Below are positions 46,457 to 53,261 of a DNA stretch of 64,000 bases, in pieces (the stretch's first letter is position 1; every line of letters begins with the position of its first letter). The DNA is taken from the NCBI RefSeq assembly GCF_001422885.1, contig NZ_LMMZ01000002.1:113550-177549 (forward strand). The letters are read 5' to 3'. Origin of the DNA: Methylobacterium sp. Leaf104 (GTDB taxonomy: Bacteria > Pseudomonadota > Alphaproteobacteria > Rhizobiales > Beijerinckiaceae). The notes under the pieces are model-generated. The model worked only from the letters and a program-made list of their open reading frames with translations, was not told the DNA's origin and made no database searches. A program made the position numbers and the translations under genes.

Positions 46457-46771
46457 CTAGCGGCCGTCCGGCTCGTTGAGCTGGTCGATCGAGCGGGCGC
46501 CGCGCTGCTTGAACAGGAGGTCGAGGGCCTCGAGCATCAGGCCGTGCATCTTGGCGCGCTCCGCATGGGCAATGTCGCGCAGCTGATCGTAGACCGGCGG
46601 CTCCAGGTAGACCGACATCTGCCGGGCGCGCTGCTTCAGGGTGGCGCTGGGGCGCCGGAGGGCGGGGGCGCCCGTGTCGAGCTGGACGATTTCGGCGGTC
46701 TGCTGGAGTTTGCCCGACGGGGTCGAGGCGGCAACGATGGAGGCGAGGCTGAGCTTAGGCGGCTTTGGCAT
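46457..46771 (-). CDS. Ribbon-helix-helix partner of ParA
   Basis: A 104-residue protein whose C-terminal half (about 49-95) has the ribbon-helix-helix pattern: strand RQMSVYLEPP, helix VYDQLRDIAHAERA, helix MHGLMLEALDLLFKQRG. The N-terminal 48 residues are basic and probably flexible, as in ParG-type centromere-binding proteins, where such a tail stimulates ParA ATPase. Its ATG at 46771 lies inside the end of parA (17-bp overlap), so synthesis is coupled. Partner role is inferred from this arrangement. Alternatives: a plain operator-binding repressor or an antitoxin-like regulator. Confidence 0.75.
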   Translation of the reverse strand: MPKPPKLSLASIVAASTPSGKLQQTAEIVQLDTGAPALRRPSATLKQRARQMSVYLEPPVYDQLRDIAHAERAKMHGLMLEALDLLFKQRGARSIDQLNEPDGR

Positions 46772-47393
46772 GCTTGCTCACCTGCATGCGCTTCTCAATC
46801 CAGCTCCAGAGCTTGCGCACCTCGAAGGCGGCCTGCCCCTTCGGGTTGAACTCGGTGACGCCCTGCCCGACGCCGATGGCGTCCTGGTGGTCCGTGCGGG
46901 CGACGATGTTGACGTCCGGCAGGATGCCGAGCACGGCGAGGCCGTCGGCGGCGTCGCGGATCCGGTAGGAGCGCGGCGGGGTCTGGTTCAGCACGAAGGC
47001 GAACTTCTTCTCGAGCCGGTAGATCGCCGCCAGGGTCGGCTTGAAGGCGCGCAGGTCCGCCGGCGTCGGGCGGCACGGGATGATGCAGAGGTCGGCGGCG
47101 CGGATCGCCGAGAGGGTGCCGGCAGAATCGACGCCGGGGGTGTCGATGAAGACGTAGTCGTAGGCGGACTCGCGCAGCTGGGCCATCACGCCCTCGATCT
47201 GCGTCGCGTCGATCTGCGCCACTTCCGGGCCCTCGGCGGTGCGATGGTCGAGCCAGTCGCTGACCGTGGCCTGGCGATCCATCTCGAGGATGCAGACCGA
47301 GAGGCCGCGCTCCTGGGCGGCGACCGCCAGGGAGATGCAGAGCGTGCTCTTGCCGCTCCCCCCCTTCTGGGTGACGAACGTGATGGCTTTCAT
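46755..47393 (-). CDS. ParA-family ATPase (small, type Ib-like)
   Basis: A 212-residue deviant Walker ATPase. FVTQKGGSGKSTL gives the P-loop with signature Lys10, VFIDTPGVDS is Walker A'/B, and IIPCRPTPADLRAF follows. It lacks the N-terminal DNA-binding extension of type Ia ParA, so it fits the type Ib size class. These ATPases bind DNA nonspecifically and move cargo by gradient. The ATG at 47393 starts MKAITFVTQKGG. It is followed by an overlapping RHH partner and preceded by inverted repeats. Chromosomal ParA/ParB genes usually lie near oriC with gidB; none is seen here. Confidence 0.88.
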   Translation of the reverse strand: MKAITFVTQKGGSGKSTLCISLAVAAQERGLSVCILEMDRQATVSDWLDHRTAEGPEVAQIDATQIEGVMAQLRESAYDYVFIDTPGVDSAGTLSAIRAADLCIIPCRPTPADLRAFKPTLAAIYRLEKKFAFVLNQTPPRSYRIRDAADGLAVLGILPDVNIVARTDHQDAIGVGQGVTEFNPKGQAAFEVRKLWSWIEKRMQVSKHAKAA

Positions 47394-47533
47394 CCTGGCA
47401 TCCCTTCGCGAGCGTCGACGAGTTCGGGTGACGGTTGTGGCGGACGGATCCGGCAGTCCGGATCGCCGGCGGACGGGGCGGTGGCGCCCGTCCTGTGACC
47501 CAAGGATGCTGCGATCCCGGATGTCGCCGATCA

Positions 47534-47543
47534 TGGTTAACCA
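47534..47543. promoter_or_regulatory. Perfect palindrome TGGTTAACCA upstream of parA
   Basis: Ten-base perfect palindrome followed four bases later by a second GGTTAA-like half-site (ACGGTTAAG). It lies about 140 bp upstream of the parA start and may be an operator. Confidence 0.35.
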
Positions 47544-47585
47544 ACGGTTAAGCCCCGGCCGGCCGGCGAAGGGCCGCAAGGCAAT

Positions 47586-47697
47586 CTGAGGTTGCCTTTC
47601 TTGCGGTCAGCGCGTCGGATGCCCTTCACGTATCCGTCGTTTCGCTCTACGATATTCGCGTGTCGGATGCCGCGCGTTGCCGAAACGGCAACCTCAG
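47586..47697. promoter_or_regulatory. Inverted-repeat cluster, candidate parS/operator
   Basis: CTGAGGTTGCC (47586-47596) is matched by its exact inverse GGCAACCTCAG (47687-47697). The right arm is also part of a tight hairpin GTTGCCG-AAA-CGGCAAC (47676-47692). A direct repeat GTCGGATGCC lies between the arms. This density of symmetric TTGCC elements in one intergenic space suggests a multi-site DNA-binding target. Confidence 0.5.
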
Positions 47698-47736
47698 GTC
47701 GTCTCGACAGGTCCGATCCCGCCGCTGAGGAGGCCC

Positions 47737-48312
47737 ATGACGCGATCCCCGCCGCCGGATTCGGAGGCCGACATCCCCGGCGGCCTGCAGGCGGCCCTGG
47801 CCGCCTCGGGCGTCGTCGGGGGGTGGGTGCACGACATCTGGGCGGACCGCCTCGTCGTCTCGGCCCCCGTCGCCCGGGCGCTCGGCTGGTCGCCGGAGGA
47901 CGGCGCGCGGGGCGTGCCCCTGGCGTCCCTCCTCTCCCGCACCCACGAGGAGGACCGCGCGCGGGTCGACAACGCGCTCCACGCGGCGATCGCCCGCGGC
48001 GGCGCCTTCGCGCTGTCCTTCCGCACCCGGGCGCCGCGCCGGCTCGACCTGCGCGGGCGCATCGAGCCCGACGCCGCCGGCCGGCCGGTGCGGGCGCGCG
48101 GCATCGTCCTCGAACCCGCCGAGGACCGCGTGGCCGGCATCCGGGACCAGCATGCGGTGAACCGGATGGCCGAGCACGCCATCGCCCTGCGCGGCCTCGC
48201 CGACGATCTCGCCCGGCCCGGCCTGTCGCGCCTCCTCGACCGCCTGATGGTCGAGATCGGCCACGAGCTCGCCCGCCACCTCCGGGACGCCCAGGACGGA
48301 CGGCGGCATTGA
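47737..48312 (+). CDS. PAS-domain protein, possible histidine-kinase-like fragment
   Basis: A 191-residue soluble protein. Residues about 18-125 form a PAS fold (VVGGWVHDIWADRLVVSAPV, then the PAC-like RRLDLRGRIEPDAAGRPVRA). The last 50 residues are helical, with DQHAVNRMAEHAIALRGLAD, which resembles the dimerisation helices of a histidine kinase, but no catalytic ATPase domain follows. GAGGAGG precedes the ATG at excellent spacing. It is divergent from parA and may share its regulatory region. Confidence 0.7.
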   Translation: MTRSPPPDSEADIPGGLQAALAASGVVGGWVHDIWADRLVVSAPVARALGWSPEDGARGVPLASLLSRTHEEDRARVDNALHAAIARGGAFALSFRTRAPRRLDLRGRIEPDAAGRPVRARGIVLEPAEDRVAGIRDQHAVNRMAEHAIALRGLADDLARPGLSRLLDRLMVEIGHELARHLRDAQDGRRH

Positions 48313-48348
48313 ACGGCCTCGCCGAAAGGCAAGAGACAAGAGACGGGA

Positions 48349-49587
48349 TCAGCGGGGCAGGGCCGTGGCCTCCCGCGCCGGGCGGATCCGGTGGCTCGCG
48401 AGGGCACGCAGGGCCGCCCCGGCCCCGGGTCGCGCCAGGGCCTCGCCGTAGGCGGCGATCAGGCCGGCGCAATCGCGGGCGATCCGGGCCGGCGGCGCGG
48501 GCGGGTCGGCTTCCGCGCGGATCCCCGGCCCGGCCGCGCGGGCGAGGACGCGCGCCGCCGCGTCGTCGGCCAGGATCTCCTGCGCGGCCAGGAGATCGCC
48601 CTCCCCGCCGATGGCGAGGCAGGCGTCGGGGTCGGCGCGCCGCATCGCCCGCAGGAGCACGCGGCCCGCTTCGACCCAGGTGGCGTCGTCGGCGCCGCGC
48701 AGGATGCGGGCGAGCGTGCGCCCGGCCCGCGCCCGCAGGCGATCGAGGGCCGCGCCCTCCGGCAGTCCGGCCCGATAGCCGTCGAGATAGGCGGCCGCGA
48801 GGGCGTCGAGGATCCCGCCCCGCTCCGCGAGGGCGTCGAGGAGCGGCAGCGCGCGCAGGATCGCCGCCCGGGCGCCGGCCGGGCTCGGATCGTCGTCGAG
48901 GGTGGAATCCGGGAAGCGGTCGGTGTCGACCAGTTCGGTGGCGACCCGCGCCTCGACCAGGCGGGCGGGGTCCGGGATCCACAGGCTGTCGGAGGCGATC
49001 CCGAGGGCCTGCGCGGCGAAGGCCGGGTCGACCCCGGCGGCCAGGTAGGCCGCCCGCTCGGCCGCGGCGTCGGCCTGCACCACCTGCCCGAACAGGCCGG
49101 GATCGTAGGGCGCGTGGAAGCCGAGGCGGCCGTTCGTCACGAGGTAGCGCCCGGCGCCCCGCACGAAGGCGAGCGTGCAGGCCGAGACGCAATAATCCGG
49201 GACGTAGGTGGCGAGGCGCCGGGCGGCGATGAGGTCGCCGATCGCCGCCGCCTCCTCGACGAGGCCGCCCTCGCTGGTGAGATGGATGCGCGTCACCTCC
49301 GGATGGGCGGCGAGCAGGGCGGCGAGGCGCGCGGCCGTCCCCACCCCGATCTCCCCGGCGAACCGGATGTCGCGCCCGTGCGGCCCGAGGGCGAGGCGCG
49401 CCGGGGGGCCGGGCACCTGCGTGTGGAAGTGCTCCTCCAGGCGCAGGGACAGGGCGGCGTAGGCCGAGTTCAGGAGGGGAAGCGCCCAGGCGGCCGCCAG
49501 GACGGCGCAGGCGGCCAGCATCGCCCGGCGCATCCGCGCAAGCCCCCGCCCCCCGAACCCGCCCGCCCGAACCCCGTGCGACGCCAT
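48349..49587 (-). CDS. Periplasmic ClpP/crotonase-fold protein (COG3904-like)
   Basis: A 412-residue exported or membrane-anchored protein. One hydrophobic helix (about 22-46) is followed by a ClpP-like core: IRFAGEIGVGTAARLAAL, IHLTSEGGLVEEAAAIGDLI, and DYCVSACTLAFVRGAGRY with likely nucleophile Ser135, then LGFHAPY with a candidate catalytic His158. The last 200 residues are Ala/Leu/Arg-rich helices of unknown role. Start ATG 49587 has GGGAGGG upstream; a TTG two codons earlier is in frame. It is probably a periplasmic serine protease; substrates are unknown. Confidence 0.7.
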   Translation of the reverse strand: MASHGVRAGGFGGRGLARMRRAMLAACAVLAAAWALPLLNSAYAALSLRLEEHFHTQVPGPPARLALGPHGRDIRFAGEIGVGTAARLAALLAAHPEVTRIHLTSEGGLVEEAAAIGDLIAARRLATYVPDYCVSACTLAFVRGAGRYLVTNGRLGFHAPYDPGLFGQVVQADAAAERAAYLAAGVDPAFAAQALGIASDSLWIPDPARLVEARVATELVDTDRFPDSTLDDDPSPAGARAAILRALPLLDALAERGGILDALAAAYLDGYRAGLPEGAALDRLRARAGRTLARILRGADDATWVEAGRVLLRAMRRADPDACLAIGGEGDLLAAQEILADDAAARVLARAAGPGIRAEADPPAPPARIARDCAGLIAAYGEALARPGAGAALRALASHRIRPAREATALPR

Positions 49588-49830
49588 CCGCAAGCCCTCC
49601 CGATCCCGGCCGGCGACAGTCGTCGTCCCGGCTGGATCGGCCGATTATTGACTCCGCGAAGTCTCACGCAAACACCCTGCCAGTCCTGCGACAGTCACGG
49701 GCCGCGCCTGGATTGGAGAAAAGGGATTTTTGTTGATGTGTCCCGCCCGCAACGGAGGAGGATCACCTGCCGGCCGGACCCGGGACCGGACGATCCTTCC
49801 GGCGGACGGTCGACGATGTCGCAGGCGGCC

Positions 49831-50610
49831 TCAGGCCGGCTCGGAGGACTCGGGGGCCTCGGGCGAGCGCAGGAGGTAGGTGTCCATGATCCAGCCGTGA
49901 CGGGCGCGGGCGGCCGCGCGGACGGCGCCGATCTCGGCGGCGACGTCGCCGAGGCGGCCCGAGACCAGGATCTCGTCGGCGGTGCCGAGGAAGGCGCCCC
50001 AGTAGATCGTCAGATCCGGGTCGAGGTGGTCGAAGCGGGGCCGGCCGTCGAGCATCACCACGGTGGCATCCGCGCCCTTGGGCAGGCCCCCGGCGATCTG
50101 CCGGCCGGTGGTGATGGTGATCGGCCCGCCGATGCGGTTGAGGGGAATCCGGTGGCCGGCCGCGAGCGCCTGGACGCTGGTGATGCCCGGGATCACCCGG
50201 ACCGCGAGGTCGAGGGTCCCGCGGGCCAGGATGCGGTCGATGATCCGCAGGGTGCTGTCGTAGAGGGAGGGATCGCCCCAGACCAGGATGGCCCCGCAGC
50301 CCTCCGGGCCGAGTTCGCGCGCGATCATCGCTTCGTAGAGGGCCGCCCGCGCGGCGTGCCAGGCCTCGACGGTGGCCCCGTAATCCGAGGGGTTGCGGTC
50401 GCGCTCGGGGTCCTGCGCCTCCACGAAGCGGTAGGGCTTCTCGGTGAGGTAGCGGGCGCAGATCTCCCGGCGCAGGTCCACGAGCTCGGCCTTGGCGCGG
50501 CCCTTGTCGAGGGCGAAGACGACGTCGACGGTGTTGAGGGCGCCGATCGCCTGGATCGTCATGTGCTCGGGATTGCCGGTGCCGATCCCGATCACCAGGA
50601 GAGTTCTCAT
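49831..50610 (-). CDS. cobF: Precorrin-6A synthase (deacetylating)
   Basis: A 259-residue SAM-dependent methyltransferase of aerobic cobalamin synthesis, which methylates C-1 and extrudes acetate from precorrin-5. It shows the tetrapyrrole methylase fold: LVIGIGTGNPEHMTIQAIGA at the N-terminus, ILVWGDPSLYDSTLRI (substrate loop) and RVIPGITSVQALAA. The CobF-specific N-terminal ALNTVDVVFALDKGRAKAEL supports this over other methylases. No other cob gene is in the window and no B12 riboswitch was seen upstream. ATG at 50610. Confidence 0.92.
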   Translation of the reverse strand: MRTLLVIGIGTGNPEHMTIQAIGALNTVDVVFALDKGRAKAELVDLRREICARYLTEKPYRFVEAQDPERDRNPSDYGATVEAWHAARAALYEAMIARELGPEGCGAILVWGDPSLYDSTLRIIDRILARGTLDLAVRVIPGITSVQALAAGHRIPLNRIGGPITITTGRQIAGGLPKGADATVVMLDGRPRFDHLDPDLTIYWGAFLGTADEILVSGRLGDVAAEIGAVRAAARARHGWIMDTYLLRSPEAPESSEPA

Positions 50611-50928
50611 CGCGCGCCGTCCTCCGCTCCCGCCCGAGGCGGGTCCCGGGCCGCCCGCTTAGAGCATGCGGCGGGGCAGGGGAACCGTCCACGCGGAGAA
50701 ACCCCGTGCGTTCCCAGTCCCTTATACCAGGGCTCACGGATCCCGACCCAGGGTCGGGATCCGTTGAGGTTCGGCGGGCGGCCGCCGCCGCGCGGTCGCG
50801 CGGGCAGACCTCGATGCGTCAGGCTCATCGAGGGCCGGCATCAGTGGGCTCCGGCGTGTCCGCCGGCACGCCGCGCGCGAAAACCGGCCTGTCGCCGCCC
50901 CGCCCCGTATGCTAAGCACGGCGCCGAC
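50611..50928. other. Divergent region cobF / efflux operon
   Basis: 318 bp with no supported gene, containing the palindrome at 50736-50764. No cobalamin riboswitch features (B12 box) were recognised. The last part must hold the operon's promoter. Confidence 0.5.
50736..50764. repeat. Near-perfect 29-bp palindrome (REP-like)
   Basis: CGGATCCCGACCC (50737-50749) pairs with GGGTCGGGATCCG (50751-50763) around one base, with one more A-T pair outside. It lies in the divergent region between cobF and the efflux operon, so it is not a simple terminator; a dispersed REP-type element or regulator site is likely. Confidence 0.65.
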
Positions 50929-51405
50929 ATGACGCGCGTCCGGCACATGGCACTCTGGCTCGCTGCGGTGATCGCCCTGATCACCGTGGGCCTCGTGCCG
51001 TCCGGCGCCGAGGCCCATGGCGGCCATCCCCATGCCGCGGGCGTCGCCGCCCATGCCGCGGGCGTGGCCGCGACCGCCCTCCCCCCGGCCGCTTCGGCCG
51101 AGGTCCGGACCGGCGGAGAGGCTCTGCTGATCGAGACCCGGATGCTTCTGCCCCAGGCCGCCATCCGGACGGCCGTCGTGCTGTCGGCCTCCCCGACCCG
51201 GACGCTGAGCACCGGCGCCTGCGACGGCACCGGCTGCAATGCCGGCTGCCGGAGCCCGAGCGCCTGCTGCACCGGAGCCGGGCTCGCCCCGGACAGCGAC
51301 GAGGCGGCGGGCCCGCGCGGGTCCGGCGACCGCGCCCTGGCGCGCGCCCTCCCCGCCCGGACGGACGTCGTCCCGGAAGCCCTTCCCGAACCGCCCAGAT
51401 CCTAA
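50929..51405 (+). CDS. Exported His/Cys-rich small protein
   Basis: A 158-residue protein with a signal peptide (about 1-29, ending SGAEAHGG). The mature N-terminus is HGGHPHAAGVAAHAAG, and five cysteines cluster at 98-114 (CDGTGCNAGCRSPSACC). His and Cys clusters of this kind bind soft or transition metals. The middle contains an amphipathic segment. The family is not recognised. It is the first gene of an operon of RND efflux genes, with a 100-nt gap, suggesting a periplasmic metal-binding or sensing role. A longer upstream frame is not protein-like. Confidence 0.65.
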   Translation: MTRVRHMALWLAAVIALITVGLVPSGAEAHGGHPHAAGVAAHAAGVAATALPPAASAEVRTGGEALLIETRMLLPQAAIRTAVVLSASPTRTLSTGACDGTGCNAGCRSPSACCTGAGLAPDSDEAAGPRGSGDRALARALPARTDVVPEALPEPPRS

Positions 51406-51505
51406 GCCAGACGCTGCCCCGCGTCCGCCGGGCCTTCGAGCCTCCCCACGGGAGGCGCGAGGCCGGGACGCCGTTCCGTGTTCCCCGGCGAAAGAATCCT
51501 GGTCC

Positions 51506-53248
51506 ATGTCCCGCTCCCTCGCGGCCGCCCTGCGCGCGCTCGCCCTCCTCGTCGCCCTCGCGCTCCTCGCCCCCCCGGCCCTGCCCATCCTGTCCGGGCC
51601 GGCCCAGGCCCACGAGGGCCACGATCATGGCGCGGAAGCGCCCCCCGCCCCGGCCGCGACCGCCCCGCGGGCGGAGGCCGTCTCCGAGCGTTTCGAGCTC
51701 GTCGCCGTGGTGCAGGGCACCGACCTCGTGCTCTACCTCGACGCCTTCGCCACCAACGCGCCCGTCCCGGAGGCGAGCGTCGCCGTGATGACGCCGGAGG
51801 GCCGGCGCAAGGCCGCCGAGACGGCGCCCGGCACCTACCGCCTCGCGGCCCCCTGGCTCGCGACCGGGGACGACCACGACCTCGTCGTCGGCGTCTCCGC
51901 CGAGGGCCGCACCGATCTCCTCAACCTCGACCTCCACCTGCCCGCCCCCGCCGAGACCGCGCCCGCCCCGGTGTCGGCCTCCGCCGCCGCCGCCTCGGCC
52001 GCCACCCTGGCCGACCGCCTCGCCCGGCAGAACCCGGTCGCCCTCGCGGCCGGCGGCTTCCTGATGGGGCTCGGGGTGTTCGCCCTGGCGCGTCGGCGGC
52101 GCGCGGGTTCCGTCCTGGTCGGCCTCCTCGCGGTCGGGGCGACGCTGGCGCTCGCCCTCCTCCTCGGCGGCGCGGCGCAGGCCCATGAGGGCCACGGCCC
52201 GGACGCGAAGGAGCCCCCCCTCACCCCGGCGGCGCTGACCGGCGGCACCCTGATGGAGCGGGCGCGGCGCCTGCCCGACGGCTCGGTCTTCGTGCCCAAA
52301 TCGCTCCAGCGCCTGCTGGCCCTGCGCACCGGCCTGACGGCCGAGGCATCCGTCACCCGCAGCGCCGAGCTGCCGGGCCGGATCATCCCCGACCCGAATG
52401 CCAGCGGCGTGGTGCAATCCTCCGTCGGCGGCCGGCTGGCGCCACCGGAGCGGGGCTTTCCCCGCCTCGGCACGCGGGTGGCGCGCGGCGACGTGCTCGC
52501 CACCGTGACCCCGCCGGTCCAGGCGGTGGACGTCTCCGACATGCGCCAGCGCCAGGGCGAGCTCGACCAGCAGATCGCCATCCTGGAGCGCCGGGTCGGG
52601 CGCTTCGAGAAGCTCTCCACCACCGGCGCGGTGGCGCAGACCCAGCTCGACGACGCCCGCTCGGAACTCGGCGGCCTGCGGGACCGCCGCGCCGCCCTCG
52701 ACGCCATCCGGCGCGAGCCCGAAGCCCTCGTCGCCCCGGTCGACGGCGTCATCGCCGAGGCGAACGCGGTGGCGGGCGCCATGGCGGCGCCCGGCACGGT
52801 GGTCTACCGCATCGTCGACCCGGGCAGGCTCTGGGTCGAGGCCCTCAGCTTCGAGGCCCTGGCCGAGGGCAGCCGGGCCACCGCGCGGACGGGCGACGGC
52901 GGCACCCTGCAGCTCGCCTATCGGGGCACGGGGCTCGCCGACCGCAACCAGGCGGTGCCGGTCCAGTTCGCGATTCAAGGCGACGGGCGGGGCCTGCGTC
53001 TCGGCCAGTTCGTCACCGTGCTGGCCCCCATCGGCCAGGCCCGTCCCGGCCTGCCGGTGGCGCGCTCGGGCGTGGTGCGGGCGGAGGGCGGCAGCCTCGT
53101 CTACGAGCATGTCAGCGCCGAGCGCTTCATGGGCCGCCCGGTACGGGTGGCCCCGCTGGATGCCGACCGGATGCTGGTGGATGACGGGATCGCGGCCGGG
53201 CGCCGCGTCGTGACCCAGGGCGCCGAACTCCTCGACCAGATCCGCTGA
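51506..53248 (+). CDS. RND efflux adaptor with extra N-terminal membrane-domain module
   Basis: A 580-residue protein, about 200 longer than normal adaptors. Residues 1-36 are a signal peptide ending [10 protein letters not shown]; 60-148 look like an Ig-like beta domain ([20 protein letters not shown]); two hydrophobic helices lie at about 177-195 and 201-223, the second ending again in AQAHEGHG (224-231). The adaptor itself starts near 255 with [20 protein letters not shown] and has the coiled coil ([20 protein letters not shown]) and barrel. This reads as an ancestral exported adaptor, with its own signal peptide, joined to an upstream periplasmic domain. Metal efflux is inferred from the His-rich neighbours. 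ATG at 51506. Confidence 0.8.
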   Translation: MSRSLAAALRALALLVALALLAPPALPILSGPAQAHEGHDHGAEAPPAPAATAPRAEAVSERFELVAVVQGTDLVLYLDAFATNAPVPEASVAVMTPEGRRKAAETAPGTYRLAAPWLATGDDHDLVVGVSAEGRTDLLNLDLHLPAPAETAPAPVSASAAAASAATLADRLARQNPVALAAGGFLMGLGVFALARRRRAGSVLVGLLAVGATLALALLLGGAAQAHEGHGPDAKEPPLTPAALTGGTLMERARRLPDGSVFVPKSLQRLLALRTGLTAEASVTRSAELPGRIIPDPNASGVVQSSVGGRLAPPERGFPRLGTRVARGDVLATVTPPVQAVDVSDMRQRQGELDQQIAILERRVGRFEKLSTTGAVAQTQLDDARSELGGLRDRRAALDAIRREPEALVAPVDGVIAEANAVAGAMAAPGTVVYRIVDPGRLWVEALSFEALAEGSRATARTGDGGTLQLAYRGTGLADRNQAVPVQFAIQGDGRGLRLGQFVTVLAPIGQARPGLPVARSGVVRAEGGSLVYEHVSAERFMGRPVRVAPLDADRMLVDDGIAAGRRVVTQGAELLDQIR

Positions 53249-53261
53249 AAGGGACGCACCG

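Larger units (their letters stand above)
47394..47736. other. Divergent region parA / PAS gene
   Basis: 343 bp without a gene, holding the palindrome at 47534-47543 and the repeat cluster at 47586-47697 described separately. Less GC-rich than its surroundings in places. It is the natural place for a centromere-like or autoregulatory site of the ParA/RHH pair. Confidence 0.5.
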
